From contig MESQ01000069.1 in the NCBI GenBank assembly GCA_001771065.1, positions 1 through 64,000 on the forward strand: DNA of 64,000 nucleotides. Direction: 5' to 3'. The notes beneath the pieces were generated by a model. It was not told the origin of the DNA, ran no database searches, and saw only the letters and a list, made by a program, of their open reading frames with translations. Positions 28,456-38,176 of this stretch are shown piece by piece (positions within the stretch are counted from its first letter, which is position 1; each line of letters starts with the position of its first letter). A program made the position numbers and the translations under genes. This stretch comes from Burkholderiales bacterium RIFOXYD12_FULL_59_19 (lineage in GTDB: Bacteria > Pseudomonadota > Gammaproteobacteria > Burkholderiales > Burkholderiaceae_C).

Positions 28456-29019
28456 TTAATAATCGGCTTGCCAGTCCACCAGAATGCGTCGCTCGCTCAA
28501 GCTTACATCATCAATGTAAACCGCCACAAACGGGATCATGATTTGCGTGGTTTGTGCGTCAAGCGTTTTTTCAATCACCAATACCGTTTGCGGGCCAGTT
28601 GTCAACAGGTCACGCACCTGACCCAGGGAAACGCCTTCGCGATTGATGACCTCCAGCCCGATCAGGTCAACCCAGTAGTACTCGTCTTTTTGGGCGGTGG
28701 GGAAACTGCTGCGCGAAATGAAGATGCGTGCGCCTCGCAGGGCATCTGCTGCGCTGCGGTCGTTGATGTCCTGCGCGCAGGCGACCACGGTGTCTGAGTG
28801 GGTCTTAGCTTCCTTGATTGTCAACAAGCCGACACCATCAAAGGTTTTGGCGCCTTTTTCGGTGGGAAGCAGAAACCAGCGTTTGGAAGAAAAAAGCGCC
28901 TCGGGATCGGCGCTGTAGGGGAAAACCTTGAACCACCCCTTGATGCCCCAGGCGTCAAGGATGCGCCCGACTTCGATAGCGTCTGCCGGCAATTCGGCAG
29001 CCTCCAGGCCGGGCAGCAT
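28456..29019 (-). CDS. rimM: Ribosome maturation factor RimM
   Basis: RimM binds S19 and assists maturation of the 30S head. The protein of about 187 residues has the N-terminal beta-barrel domain (EVGRILDAWGIKGWFKVFPY) and the PRC-barrel domain near EYYWVDLIGLEVINREG. The frame also allows TTG starts at 29028 and 29025; the ATG at 29019, nine bases after the rpsP stop, is preferred. No strong ribosome binding site is visible, which fits coupling to rpsP. Confidence 0.92.
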   Translation of the reverse strand: MLPGLEAAELPADAIEVGRILDAWGIKGWFKVFPYSADPEALFSSKRWFLLPTEKGAKTFDGVGLLTIKEAKTHSDTVVACAQDINDRSAADALRGARIFISRSSFPTAQKDEYYWVDLIGLEVINREGVSLGQVRDLLTTGPQTVLVIEKTLDAQTTQIMIPFVAVYIDDVSLSERRILVDWQADY

Positions 29020-29028
29020 CAGCAACAA

Positions 29029-29280
29029 TCAGGCTGCTTTGGCAGCAGATTGTTTGATCAGACGTTCAACGGTGGGGGAAGCTTGCGCACCCACACTGCG
29101 CCAGTAAGTCAAGCGGTCCTGGGCAATACGGATGCTTTCTTCGCTGGCGGTGGCGATCGGGTTATAAAAACCAATGCGCTCGATAAAGCGGCCATCGCGG
29201 CGGGTGCGTTTGTCAGCGACCACAATATTGAAAAACGGGCGAGCTTTAGCACCGCCACGGGCGAGTCGAATGACGACCAT
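29029..29280 (-). CDS. rpsP: 30S ribosomal protein S16
   Basis: This 83-residue protein starts [25 protein letters not shown], the diagnostic S16 N-terminus, and continues with [14 protein letters not shown]. It is the first gene of the rpsP-rimM-trmD-rplS operon. The upstream region contains hairpins that may belong to the leader. Confidence 0.97.
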   Translation of the reverse strand: MVVIRLARGGAKARPFFNIVVADKRTRRDGRFIERIGFYNPIATASEESIRIAQDRLTYWRSVGAQASPTVERLIKQSAAKAA

Positions 29281-29298
29281 GATGTATCCTTTGGGGAA

Positions 29299-29378
29299 GT
29301 GGAAAAACTTCCACGAAAATTGGCATTTAACCTGGCGTTTGAGACACGCGACATAACCACCCGGTTATGCGACACGCC
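29299..29378 (-). promoter_or_regulatory. Hairpin-rich divergent region upstream of rpsP
   Basis: Two inverted repeats lie between rpsP and the divergent acetyltransferase gene. GTGGAA/TTCCAC (29299-29304, 29309-29314) is about 19 bases from the rpsP start. CATAACC/GGTTATG (29352-29358, 29363-29369) lies inside a GGCGT/ACGCC pair at 29334-29338 and 29374-29378. They could be an S16 leader structure or an operator; no clear -10/-35 pair stands out. Confidence 0.35.
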
Positions 29379-29411
29379 AGACAGCCGCACATTATATCGT
29401 TCTTCACTACC

Positions 29412-29948
29412 ATGCCCGTCATTCGTCCCAGCCAATCCAGCGACATCGCGCAAATTACGGCCATCTATGCCCACCATGTGTTGCATGGAACCGGCACTTT
29501 CGAGGTCGATCCGCCCTCTGAGGCTGACATGGCCCAGCGTCGTGCCGATGTCTTGAGCAAGAACCTGCCTTATCTGGTCGCGGTTGACGGCGCTCAGGTG
29601 CTGGGATTTGCCTATTGCAACTGGTTCAAGCCGCGTCCAGCGTACCGTTATTCGGCTGAAGATTCGATTTATCTGGCACCAATGGCGATCGGGCAGGGTT
29701 TGGGGCGTGCCTTGTTGGCCGAACTGATGGCGCAGGCTGAGCGCGCTGGTGTGCGTAAGCTGATTGCCGTGATTGGTGACTCCAATAACCTGGGGTCCGT
29801 TGGTGTTCACCAAAGCGCTGGTTTTGGCCATGTTGGTACGCTCAAGTCTTGCGGCTGGAAGTTCGGACGCTGGCTGGACGTGGTGATGATGGACAAGGCC
29901 CTGGGCTTGGGCGACAGCGTCGCCCCGCTGTATAGCGGACAGAAGTGA
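29412..29948 (+). CDS. GNAT acetyltransferase, phosphinothricin N-acetyltransferase-like
   Basis: This 178-residue N-acetyltransferase has the acetyl-CoA loop GQGLGRALL and the C-terminal pattern SVGVHQSAGFGHVGTLKSCGWKFGRWLDVVMM typical of the Pat/MddA branch, which acetylates phosphinothricin, methionine sulfone or related amines. Chromosomal copies are widespread and the native substrate cannot be told from sequence. The ATG at 29412 (MPVIRPSQ) is chosen over one 45 bases upstream. It is divergent from rpsP and convergent with pit. Confidence 0.85.
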   Translation: MPVIRPSQSSDIAQITAIYAHHVLHGTGTFEVDPPSEADMAQRRADVLSKNLPYLVAVDGAQVLGFAYCNWFKPRPAYRYSAEDSIYLAPMAIGQGLGRALLAELMAQAERAGVRKLIAVIGDSNNLGSVGVHQSAGFGHVGTLKSCGWKFGRWLDVVMMDKALGLGDSVAPLYSGQK

Positions 29949-29949
29949 A

Positions 29950-30960
29950 TCAAAAAACTTGCAAACTGACCCAGTAGGCAACAGCCGCGACAAAAGCACT
30001 GGCTGGGATGGTCAGAACCCAGGCCCAGATGATGTTCCCGGCGACTCCCCAACGCACCGCGCTGGCCCGCCGTGTCGCACCCACACCCACAATGGCGCCG
30101 GTGATGGTGTGTGTGGTTGAAACGGGCACACCCAGGGCTGTCGCCAAAAACAAGGTGATGGCCCCGCCGGTTTCAGCACAAAAACCGCCAACCGGTTTGA
30201 GTTTTGTGATTTTTTGCCCCATTGTTTTCACAATGCGCCAGCCACCAAACATGGTGCCCAGGCCAATCGCTGAATAACAGACCAGAATGACCCAGGTGGG
30301 TGGTGCCCGGTCTGCAGCATTGGTGTAACCGGTGGCGATTAACAACATCCAGATGATGCCAATGGTTTTTTGGGCATCGTTGCCGCCATGGCCCAGGCTG
30401 TAAGCCCCGGCGGAGACCAATTGCCAGCGCCGGAACCATTTGTCAACCTTGAGCGGCCTGAAATTGCGAAAACTCCAGGACACCAGGATCATCATGGCGG
30501 ACCCCAGTAAAAAACCAAGCAGGGGCGAAACAAAAATAAAAACAACCGTTTTCAAAATGCCGGCGGAAATCAGGGAGTCAACTCCTGCCTTGGCGTTGGC
30601 GGCCCCAACAATGCCGCCAATCAGCGCGTGTGATGAGCTGCTGGGAATGCCGTAATACCAAGTGATGAAATTCCAGACGATGGCACCCACCAAGGCGCCA
30701 AACACCACATGGGTATCAACGATGCCTGGCAAGACGATGCCTTTGCCAACTGTGGCGGCCACACTCAAATGAAAAACAAAAATCGCCACCACATTAAAAA
30801 ATGCGGCAAAAACGACGGCTTGCCCTGGTTTGAGCACACCAGTGGAGACCACCGTGGCGATTGAGTTGGCGGCATCGTGAAAGCCGTTCATGAAATCGAA
30901 GATGATGGCCATCAACACCAGAACAACGACCACCCATAACGCAGCTTGTACAGTTTCCAT
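29950..30960 (-). CDS. pit: Low-affinity inorganic phosphate transporter, Pit family
   Basis: This 336-residue inner-membrane transporter has the two duplicated signature regions of Pit permeases: FDFMNGFHDAANSIATVVST at the N-terminus and GHGGNDAQKTIGI in the middle. Pit proteins import metal-phosphate complexes with protons. The ATG at 30960 (METVQAALWVV) is preferred over an upstream frame extension. It follows the DUF47 gene by 20 bases, the usual pairing. Confidence 0.93.
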   Translation of the reverse strand: METVQAALWVVVVLVLMAIIFDFMNGFHDAANSIATVVSTGVLKPGQAVVFAAFFNVVAIFVFHLSVAATVGKGIVLPGIVDTHVVFGALVGAIVWNFITWYYGIPSSSSHALIGGIVGAANAKAGVDSLISAGILKTVVFIFVSPLLGFLLGSAMMILVSWSFRNFRPLKVDKWFRRWQLVSAGAYSLGHGGNDAQKTIGIIWMLLIATGYTNAADRAPPTWVILVCYSAIGLGTMFGGWRIVKTMGQKITKLKPVGGFCAETGGAITLFLATALGVPVSTTHTITGAIVGVGATRRASAVRWGVAGNIIWAWVLTIPASAFVAAVAYWVSLQVF

Positions 30961-30980
30961 AGTCCTGAACCTCGCGTCAA

Positions 30981-31628
30981 TCAGGAGTTTTCGAGGATCA
31001 CACCCTCGATCAAATTGGCCACATCTTCGCAACGGTCGGTGATGGTTTCCAGTAATTCATAAATTGCCTTGAGTTTGATCACTTCACGCACATCAGGCTC
31101 TTCTCTGAACAATTTGCTCATGGCGGTGCGCATCACGCGGTCCGCATCGCTTTCCAGCTTGTCAATTTCGTCGCAGGTTTTCAGGGCAGCCTCGGCCGTG
31201 GACGCGTCGGCAATCTTGCTCAGCAATTGCACGGCATCACGGACACGCTCACAGCACTTCACGCTCAAATCGGTGAGGCGGGTGATTTCATCGGTCATGT
31301 GGTGGATGTCGTACAAGGCCATGGTCTCGGCAGAGTCCTGGATCAGGTCAGCCACATCATCCATGGTGTTGATCAGGCTGTGAATCTGCTCACGGTCGAT
31401 CGGTGTGATGAAGGTCTTGTGAAGCGCTTTGTTGACCTCATGCGTGATGCGATCCGCGGCACCTTCGGCGTGGTTCACTTCACGGTGGTATTTCTCGCGC
31501 AGAGGTAAATCACCGTAATTCGCAACGAGCTTGGAAAATGCATGCGCCGCCTCGACGATGTGGTCAGCGTGCTGGTTGAAAAGTTTGAAAAAATTGGTAT
31601 CACGCGGAAGCAGTTTGCCAAAAAACAC
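30981..31628 (-). CDS. DUF47/PhoU-like protein, Pit accessory
   Basis: This 215-residue mostly helical protein has the PhoU-like fold of the TIGR00153/DUF47 family, with EVNHAEGAADRITHEVNKALH and the repeat-like CDEIDKLESDADRVMR providing metal-binding E-x-x-x-D motifs. It is the known partner of Pit transporters and probably modulates phosphate uptake. The start is GTG at 31628, supported by AAGGAGT seven bases upstream. Confidence 0.9.
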   Translation of the reverse strand: MFFGKLLPRDTNFFKLFNQHADHIVEAAHAFSKLVANYGDLPLREKYHREVNHAEGAADRITHEVNKALHKTFITPIDREQIHSLINTMDDVADLIQDSAETMALYDIHHMTDEITRLTDLSVKCCERVRDAVQLLSKIADASTAEAALKTCDEIDKLESDADRVMRTAMSKLFREEPDVREVIKLKAIYELLETITDRCEDVANLIEGVILENS

Positions 31629-31712
31629 AGGGGACTCCTTGGAAATATTTCAGAACCATGACGGTTTGATGACGATCCCAAGTTTAACTGTCAGCCAGTC
31701 AGTGCCATAAAT

Positions 31713-31748
31713 ACAAACGCCCCGCAGTTGAGGCTGCGAGGCGTTTGT
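31713..31748 (-). terminator. Intrinsic terminator after acnB
   Basis: ACAAACGCC and GGCGTTTGT (31713-31721, 31740-31748) pair perfectly, with CGCAG/CTGCG extending the stem inwards. Read on the minus strand it follows the acnB stop by about 40 bases. The T run after the stem is weak (TATTTATGG), so efficiency is uncertain. Confidence 0.65.
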
Positions 31749-31789
31749 AACGGGACGGTTCAAGCAGGAGGCCGTCGGAGCAAGGTGAA

Positions 31790-34387
31790 TCAGGCGTTGG
31801 TTTCATCCTTCACCGAGGCTGCGGCATCGGTGTAGTCCTGCACCTTGTCAAAATTCAGGTACTGGTAGATTTTGCTGCTGGCCGCTGTCAAAACACCCAT
31901 GTCGGCCATGTACTCTTCCTTGGTCGGAATACGTCCCAGCTTGGAACAGATGGCGGCCAATTCGGCGCTGCCCAGGTAGACATAGCTGTTTTTGCCCAGA
32001 CGGTTCGGGAAGTTGCGCGTGGAGGTGGAGAACACCGTGGCGCCTTCCTTGACCTGCGCCTGGTTGCCCATACACAGGCTGCAACCCGGCATTTCCATGC
32101 GGGCACCGGCGGAACCCAGCACGCCGTAGTGGCCCTCTTCGGTGAGCTGCTTGGCGTCCATTTTGGTGGGTGGTGCCATCCACAGCTTGACTGGGATGTC
32201 GCGCTTGTTTTCCAACAATTTGGAGGCGGCGCGAAAGTGGCCGATGTTGGTCATGCAGGAGCCGATGAACACTTCGTCGATCTTGGCGCCGGCCACGTCG
32301 GACAGGGTTTTCACGTCGTCCGGGTCGTTCGGGCAGGCCACGATGGGTTCGTGAATGTCAGCCAGGTTGATTTCGATCACGCTGGCGTACTCGGCATCGG
32401 CGTCGGCCTTGAGCAATTGCGGGTTGGCCAGCCAGGCTTCCATGGCCTTGATGCGGCGGTTGATGGTGCGCACATCCGAGTAACCGTTTGCAATCATCCA
32501 CTTCAACATCACGATGTTGCTGTTGATGTACTCAATGATGGGCTCTTTGTTCAGGTGTACGGTGCAACCGGCGGCGCTGCGCTCGGCAGAGGCGTCGCTG
32601 AGCTCGAACGCTTGCTCGACCTTGAGGTCTGGCAAGCCTTCAATTTCAAGAATGCGACCGGAGAACACGTTTTTCTTGCCTTGCTTGGCCACCGTGAGTT
32701 CACCGGACCTGATGGCGTACAGCGGAATGGCGTTGACCAGGTCCCGCAGTGTGACGCCAGGCTGCATCTGGCCCTTGAAGCGCACCAGCACGCTCTCGGG
32801 CATGTCGAGTGGCATCACGCCGGTGGCAGCACCAAACGCCACCAGACCGGAGCCGGCGGGGAAGCTGATGCCGATCGGGAAGCGGGTGTGGCTGTCACCA
32901 CCGGTGCCCACGGTATCGGGCAACAGCATGCGGTTGAGCCAGCTGTGGATGATACCGTCACCCGGGCGCAGCGGAATGCCGCCGCGGTTGCTGATGAACT
33001 CAGGCAACTCGTGGTGCATCTTGACATCCACGGGCTTGGGGTAAGCCGCAGTGTGGCAGAAGGATTGCATCACCAGATCAGCGCTGAAGCCCAGGCAAGC
33101 CAGGTCTTTCAGCTCGTCGCGAGTCATCGGGCCGGTGGTGTCCTGCGAGCCGACGCTGGTCATTTTGGGTTCGCAGTAGGTGCCGGGCAAGACACCCTGG
33201 CCTTCGGGCAAACCGCAGGCACGGCCGACCATTTTTTGCGCCAAGGTGAAACCCTTGCCCGTGGCTTTGGGGTTTTGCGGCAGGCGGAACAGGGTCGACA
33301 CGGGCAGACCCAGGGCTTCGCGTGCCTTGGTGGTCAGGCCGCGGCCAATGATCAGGGGGATACGACCACCGGCGCGCACTTCGTCAAACAAGACCTCGCT
33401 CTTGAGCTTGAACTTGGCGATGACCTGGCCGTCTTTCAGGGCCTTGCCGTCATAGGGGCGCAACTCGATGGTGTCGCCCATGGCCATCTGGCTGACGTCG
33501 AGTTCAATCGGCAGGGCGCCTGCATCTTCCATGGTGTTGTAGAAAATCGGGGCAATCTTGGCACCCAGGCAAACACCGCCAAAGCGCTTGTTGGGTACGA
33601 AGGGAATATCTTCACCGGTGAACCAGAGCACGCTGTTGGTGGCTGACTTGCGGCTGGAGCCGGTGCCGACCACGTCGCCCACATAGGCTACCAGGTTGCC
33701 ACGGGCGCGCAGGTCTTCGATGAACTTGACCGGACCACGTTTGCCGTCTTCTTCAGGGGTGATGCCGTCGCGTTTGTTTTTCAACATCGCCAGAGCGTGC
33801 AGCGGAATATCCGGGCGGCTCCAGGCGTCAGGGGCGGGGGACAGGTCGTCGGTGTTGGTCTCACCGGTGACCTTGAGCACGGTCAGCGTGATACTGGCGG
33901 GTACTTCAGGGCGGCTGGTGAACCACTCGGCGTCGGCCCAGCTTTGCAGGACCGCTTTGGCGTGGGAGTTGCCTTTATCGGCCTTTTCCTTGACATCATG
34001 GAATTGGTCGAACATCAACAATGTTTTCTTCAGGGCTTCAGCCGCAACACCTGCCACGGTTGCATCGTCAAGCAGGTCGATCAGCGGAGTCAGGTTGTAA
34101 CCACCGAGCATGGTACCGAGCAATTCGGTGGCTTTTTCACGGCTGATCAGCGTGCACTTCTCAGAACCGTGCGCCACAGCTGCGAGGTAACTCGCTTTGA
34201 CCTTGGCCGCGTCATCGACGCCCGCTGGCACGCGGTGGGTGATCAGGTCAAGCAGCGTTCCTTCTTCGCCCTGCGGCGGGTTTTTCAGCAGCTCAATCAG
34301 CGCAGCGGTTTGCTGTGCCGTCAATGGCAGTGCGGGAATGCCGAGTGCGGCGCGTTCAGCGACGTGGGCACGGTAAGTTTGCAACAT
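31790..34387 (-). CDS. acnB: Aconitate hydratase B (2-methylisocitrate dehydratase)
   Basis: This 865-residue enzyme interconverts citrate and isocitrate in the TCA cycle and can also act in the methylcitrate cycle. It has the AcnB layout with the HEAT-like and swivel domains first, and the cluster ligands in [10 protein letters not shown] and [10 protein letters not shown] near the C-terminus. The ATG at 34387 ([13 protein letters not shown]) is preceded by AAAAGGAG. It is the first of three minus-strand TCA-related genes, though separated from the lyase gene by 106 bases. Confidence 0.95.
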   Translation of the reverse strand: MLQTYRAHVAERAALGIPALPLTAQQTAALIELLKNPPQGEEGTLLDLITHRVPAGVDDAAKVKASYLAAVAHGSEKCTLISREKATELLGTMLGGYNLTPLIDLLDDATVAGVAAEALKKTLLMFDQFHDVKEKADKGNSHAKAVLQSWADAEWFTSRPEVPASITLTVLKVTGETNTDDLSPAPDAWSRPDIPLHALAMLKNKRDGITPEEDGKRGPVKFIEDLRARGNLVAYVGDVVGTGSSRKSATNSVLWFTGEDIPFVPNKRFGGVCLGAKIAPIFYNTMEDAGALPIELDVSQMAMGDTIELRPYDGKALKDGQVIAKFKLKSEVLFDEVRAGGRIPLIIGRGLTTKAREALGLPVSTLFRLPQNPKATGKGFTLAQKMVGRACGLPEGQGVLPGTYCEPKMTSVGSQDTTGPMTRDELKDLACLGFSADLVMQSFCHTAAYPKPVDVKMHHELPEFISNRGGIPLRPGDGIIHSWLNRMLLPDTVGTGGDSHTRFPIGISFPAGSGLVAFGAATGVMPLDMPESVLVRFKGQMQPGVTLRDLVNAIPLYAIRSGELTVAKQGKKNVFSGRILEIEGLPDLKVEQAFELSDASAERSAAGCTVHLNKEPIIEYINSNIVMLKWMIANGYSDVRTINRRIKAMEAWLANPQLLKADADAEYASVIEINLADIHEPIVACPNDPDDVKTLSDVAGAKIDEVFIGSCMTNIGHFRAASKLLENKRDIPVKLWMAPPTKMDAKQLTEEGHYGVLGSAGARMEMPGCSLCMGNQAQVKEGATVFSTSTRNFPNRLGKNSYVYLGSAELAAICSKLGRIPTKEEYMADMGVLTAASSKIYQYLNFDKVQDYTDAAASVKDETNA

Positions 34388-34493
34388 GGTCAACTCCTTT
34401 TCAATCAAAAAATGCAGTCAGCGGTAACGGGCCGGGTGTCTGTGGCTCAGGCATGAGCCGCAGTCAAGGGGCTAAAAATGAACGGATTGATCA

Positions 34494-35540
34494 TCAGGCA
34501 GAGAAAAAAACCTGGGCAGGATCATGGGCTGGCAATTTGGCCGTTTGGTGGGCACGCACCAGCACCTGCCAAAAATAGCGGTAACTGGCACGGTCATGCA
34601 AATGGCCCTCAAGTGAAATGGGCGCCCAGTCGGCTGCATGCGCAGCACAAACAACGCGACTGGCCTGATCAACTTCATTGGCTGCCGGCGAAAATGCTGC
34701 CAGGATGGGACGAATCTGATCCGGGTGAATGCTCCACATGCGACCAAACCCCAGGGCGCGACTGGCGTGCCGGGCGGCCGCTTCCAGTCGGGCGACGTTT
34801 TTGAACTCGGTCACCACGCCATGTGACGCCGTCTTGCCAAAGGCATGGCAAGCCCCCGTGATGGCGAGTTTGGCCCGCACCACCAGCGGGTGACTGAATT
34901 GGTCCAGGTCTTCGGGCCGACTGAGTTCAGTGGTTCCCATGGCACTGGCCGGAATCGCGCCACCATGGGACGAGACAAAGTCCATTAAACCAAAACTGAG
35001 TGATTCAACCCGGGGATGCGCAGCAATGGCCGCCACATGGTGCACCGCCAGCGGTGACTCGATCAGCACGTGAAGCGGCAAGGGCGTGGTACGACCATTG
35101 GTGTTTGCTGCCTGGTCAAGGTGGATCAGGGCAAGCTCAATGTCCGCGACGGAGTCAACTTTTGGAATCATCACATGGCACAAAGCCTGTGCCGAGCGTC
35201 CCACAATGGTGGCTACATCATGCGCAAATGCGGGGTGGTCGACCGGATGAACCCGGGCCGCAATTCGGGCGCGGCCATGAGGCGCTAATTTTTGGCTCGC
35301 AGACCATGCGCTTTCAACCAGCTCTGCCACCATCCGAGCATGGTCCTTCTCGCCACCAACGGGTGCCCCGTCCTCGCAATCGAGTGTGACGTCAAACGCA
35401 CAGGTACCCAGTTCATAGGACAGTTCGGCCTGCAAAGCCAGGCTTTTGACCATGCGCGCCTGGACGCCGCAGTAGTGGTCGCACACCGGCAGCGGTGTGG
35501 CCGCGGTCGGGCCCAGCAATACGTCGCGTGGGTGGGTCAC
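34494..35540 (-). CDS. CoA ester lyase, HpcH/HpaI (CitE-like) family
   Basis: This 348-residue TIM-barrel enzyme belongs to the family of malyl-CoA, citramalyl-CoA and citryl-CoA lyases. Visible family features are CDVTLD-type FDVTLDCEDGAPVGG with the acidic metal ligands, ARVHPVDHPAF, HVMIPKVDSVADIE and LIESPLAVHHVAAI followed by GLMDF. The substrate is not deducible. The start is GTG at 35540, 22 bases after the mdh stop, so it is probably cotranscribed with mdh. Confidence 0.82.
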   Translation of the reverse strand: MTHPRDVLLGPTAATPLPVCDHYCGVQARMVKSLALQAELSYELGTCAFDVTLDCEDGAPVGGEKDHARMVAELVESAWSASQKLAPHGRARIAARVHPVDHPAFAHDVATIVGRSAQALCHVMIPKVDSVADIELALIHLDQAANTNGRTTPLPLHVLIESPLAVHHVAAIAAHPRVESLSFGLMDFVSSHGGAIPASAMGTTELSRPEDLDQFSHPLVVRAKLAITGACHAFGKTASHGVVTEFKNVARLEAAARHASRALGFGRMWSIHPDQIRPILAAFSPAANEVDQASRVVCAAHAADWAPISLEGHLHDRASYRYFWQVLVRAHQTAKLPAHDPAQVFFSA

Positions 35541-35562
35541 GAGCCTGACTCTGAACGGGGGG

Positions 35563-36549
35563 TTACAACAGGTGGGCGACGCCGGCCTGCTCGTCTTGCA
35601 ACTCTTTTAAGGTCTTGTTGATGCATTCCTGGCTGAACGCGTCAATTGGCAGACCTTCGACCGGTTTGTACTCGCCACCTTCGCAGGTGACCGGGAAGCC
35701 AAACATGGTGTCTTTCGGGATGCCATAGTCGCCATTGGAAGGAATGCCCATGGTGACCCATTTGCCACTGGTGCCCAAAGCCCAGTCATGCATGTGGTCG
35801 ATCGCAGCGTTGGCGGCCGAGGCAGCCGAAGACACGCCGCGTGCCGCAATGATGGCCGCACCACGCTTGCCCACCGTGGGCAGGAAGGTGTTGGCGTTCC
35901 AGTCGGCGTTGTTGATCATGTCCTTGACGCTTGCACCGTTGATGGTGGCGAAGCGGTAATCAGCGTACATGGTGGGGGAATGGTTGCCCCAGACCGCCAT
36001 GTTTTCGATGTCAGCCACGGCCTTTCCGGTCTTGGAGGCCAGTTGGCTCAAGGCACGGTTGTGGTCCAGGCGCAGCATGGCGGTGAAATTCTTGCGTGGC
36101 AGGTCGGGTGCGCTCTTCATGGCAATGTAGGCATTGGTGTTGGCCGGGTTACCCACCACCAGCACGCGCACATCGCGGCTGGCCACGGCATTGAGGGCCT
36201 TGCCCTGGGCGGTGAAAATTTCGGCATTCACGGCCAGCAACTCCGCGCGCTCCATGCCCGGGCCACGGGGGCGTGAACCGATCAGCAGGGCGTAATCCAC
36301 GTCCTTGAAAGCGGTCATGGGGTCGCTATGGGCCTCCATGCCGACGAGCAAGGGGAAGGCGCAGTCTTGCAGTTCCATCATCACGCCTTGCAACGCCTGT
36401 TGTGCCTTTTCAACCGGGACTTCCAGCAGGCTCAAGACGATGGGCTGATCCTTGCCGAGCATTTCGCCTGAAGCGATACGAAACAGGATGGCGTAACCAA
36501 TTTGACCTGCGGCACCGGTAACGGCTACACGGACGGGCTTTTTGCTCAT
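35563..36549 (-). CDS. mdh: Malate dehydrogenase
   Basis: The enzyme oxidises malate to oxaloacetate with NAD. The 328-residue protein has the NAD-binding [21 protein letters not shown], the Arg-containing [14 protein letters not shown] mobile loop, the LDHNRAL motif and the catalytic His in [12 protein letters not shown]. It belongs to the LDH-like mdh type found in betaproteobacteria. ATG at 36549. It is divergent from the GntR gene, with a palindrome in between. Confidence 0.96.
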   Translation of the reverse strand: MSKKPVRVAVTGAAGQIGYAILFRIASGEMLGKDQPIVLSLLEVPVEKAQQALQGVMMELQDCAFPLLVGMEAHSDPMTAFKDVDYALLIGSRPRGPGMERAELLAVNAEIFTAQGKALNAVASRDVRVLVVGNPANTNAYIAMKSAPDLPRKNFTAMLRLDHNRALSQLASKTGKAVADIENMAVWGNHSPTMYADYRFATINGASVKDMINNADWNANTFLPTVGKRGAAIIAARGVSSAASAANAAIDHMHDWALGTSGKWVTMGIPSNGDYGIPKDTMFGFPVTCEGGEYKPVEGLPIDAFSQECINKTLKELQDEQAGVAHLL

Positions 36550-36661
36550 GGTGAAATCTCCAAAAGGTTTAAGAAATAATTCAGTAGGCGCAGGGTGAGC
36601 AATACATGGCCAACCCTTTAGCGCATCAAGTGTACTCTGGAAAACCCTGATTCGTCAATTT

Positions 36662-36695
36662 GTCTTATGTCTTATATAAGATATGATTCGACAAA
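36662..36695. promoter_or_regulatory. Putative GntR operator between mdh and the regulator gene
   Basis: A perfect 12-bp palindrome TCTTATATAAGA at 36670-36681 is preceded by a tandem GTCTTAT copy (36662-36668, 36669-36675). It is 47 bases upstream of the GntR start and about 120 upstream of mdh. GntR-family dimers bind such AT-rich palindromes, so autoregulation and control of mdh is plausible. Confidence 0.55.
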
Positions 36696-36727
36696 ATGGC
36701 CATGCCGCAAATTGAGACAAATCCACC

Positions 36728-37531
36728 ATGCAAACCTTTCCCGATCCTGTCATCGAACCCGTCCTGGTCTCGCCAGAGGCCGCCATTTCGCAGGCGTCCT
36801 CGGCAACACCGGCCTTCAGTCCGCTGTACCAGCAAATCAAGGGCTTGATCCTCAACAGCTTGCGTGCCGGCGAATGGAAACCCGGCGAAATGATTCCAAG
36901 TGAAATGGATCTGGCGGGGCGCTTTCATGTGAGCCAGGGTACGGTGCGCAAGGCGATTGATGAATTGGCGGCAGAGAATTTGTTGTTGCGTCGACAAGGC
37001 AAAGGCACTTTTGTTGCCACCCACGCCGAGCAACAGGTGCAATTCAGATTCCTCAAGTTGGTCCCCGACAGTGGGACCCGGGGTAGCGAAGGCCCGGCTC
37101 AGCGCGACATTATTGAATGCAAGCGCAGCCGCGCCACGGCGGACGTGGCGCGGGCGCTGGCCTTGCGCAACGGAGACACGGTGCTGCAGGCCCGACGCCT
37201 GCTCAGTTTTGGTGGAGTCCCCATTATTCTGGAAGATATCTGGTTGCCCGCAGCGCCGTTCAAGGGGTTAACGGCTGAGCAGTTGGCCAATTACCAAGGG
37301 CCCATGTACGCGTTGTTCGAGACCGAATTCAACGTTCGCATGGTGCGTGCCGAAGAGAAAATACGTGCCATTCCGGCGACGCAATTGCATGTAGAACACC
37401 TGAAAGTGCCCTTGGGTACACCTTTGTTGAGCGTAGAGCGGGTGGCCTACACCTACCGTGATGAACCCATGGAACTGCGCCGCGGCTACTATCGAACCGA
37501 CACCCATCACTACCACAACACGCTGGGTTAA
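36728..37531 (+). CDS. GntR family transcriptional regulator with UTRA domain
   Basis: This 267-residue regulator has an N-terminal winged helix (about residues 35-100: PLYQQIKGLILNSL..., then SEMDLAGRFHVSQGTVRKAIDELAAENLLLRRQGKGTFV) and a C-terminal UTRA ligand-binding domain of the HutC subfamily. A 34-residue disordered N-terminus precedes it. It lies just upstream of sdhCDAB-sdhE-gltA and divergent from mdh, so it likely controls these TCA genes in response to a small carboxylate. The ligand is unknown. Confidence 0.9.
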   Translation: MQTFPDPVIEPVLVSPEAAISQASSATPAFSPLYQQIKGLILNSLRAGEWKPGEMIPSEMDLAGRFHVSQGTVRKAIDELAAENLLLRRQGKGTFVATHAEQQVQFRFLKLVPDSGTRGSEGPAQRDIIECKRSRATADVARALALRNGDTVLQARRLLSFGGVPIILEDIWLPAAPFKGLTAEQLANYQGPMYALFETEFNVRMVRAEEKIRAIPATQLHVEHLKVPLGTPLLSVERVAYTYRDEPMELRRGYYRTDTHHYHNTLG

Positions 37532-37714
37532 TTGGTTTTTTGGCAAGATGTCAGCTTGAAGTCCGTTTGAGGTGTCATCCTTGTGAAAGAAAAGGAAGTG
37601 TTTGATTGACATCAAGGAACGATGGGTTGGGCACTTGACGCATTGCAATAGAATTTGTAAGTTATCTTTTTACTCACGGTTACCAAGTTGTTACCTCAAC
37701 CATGAAAGCATCGT

Positions 37715-38158
37715 ATGTCTGAATCAGCGGCCAGCACAGCAAAAAAGCGTCCGGAGTTTTACAACATTGATGGCAAATCGCTTATCAGCTACCGATGGCC
37801 ACTGGCATCGATTGCCTCTGGCATGCATCGCGTCAGTGGCGCCATCTTGTTCTTCCTGATGCCGTTCATCATCTGGATGTTTGACAATTCCATCTCATCT
37901 GAAATTTCGTTTTTGAAATTCAAGGCGGCTTTTAATGAAGGCATGTTGGGCTTGCCAGGCTTCATCTGGAAGCTGGTTGCCCTGGGGTTGATCTGGGCCA
38001 GCTTGCATCACTTCATTGCCGGGATGCGCCACCTCTGGATGGACACCCACCACGAACATGTCACCAAGGATTTTGGACGCCAGACTGCTGCGGTGGTTCT
38101 GGTTCTCACGCTCACGCTGACGCTGGTGCTGGGCGCCAAGCTTTTCGGTCTTTACTAA
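37715..38158 (+). CDS. sdhC: Succinate dehydrogenase cytochrome b556 subunit
   Basis: This 147-residue membrane subunit anchors the complex II heme. It has RPEFYNIDGKSLISYRWPLASIASGMHRVSGAILFF with the quinone-site Ser and Arg pattern, three membrane helices and the heme ligand His in SLHHFIAGMRHLWMD. A weak TTGACG-N17-TAAGTT promoter candidate lies at 37635-37663. It is first in the sdhCDAB-sdhE-gltA operon. Confidence 0.93.
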   Translation: MSESAASTAKKRPEFYNIDGKSLISYRWPLASIASGMHRVSGAILFFLMPFIIWMFDNSISSEISFLKFKAAFNEGMLGLPGFIWKLVALGLIWASLHHFIAGMRHLWMDTHHEHVTKDFGRQTAAVVLVLTLTLTLVLGAKLFGLY

Positions 38159-38176
38159 AAAATTCAGGAGTCACTC

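Noticed and set aside
32129..33646. 505-residue open frame on the plus strand
   Set aside because: It is opposite acnB and shows only antisense-type composition, with no known motif.
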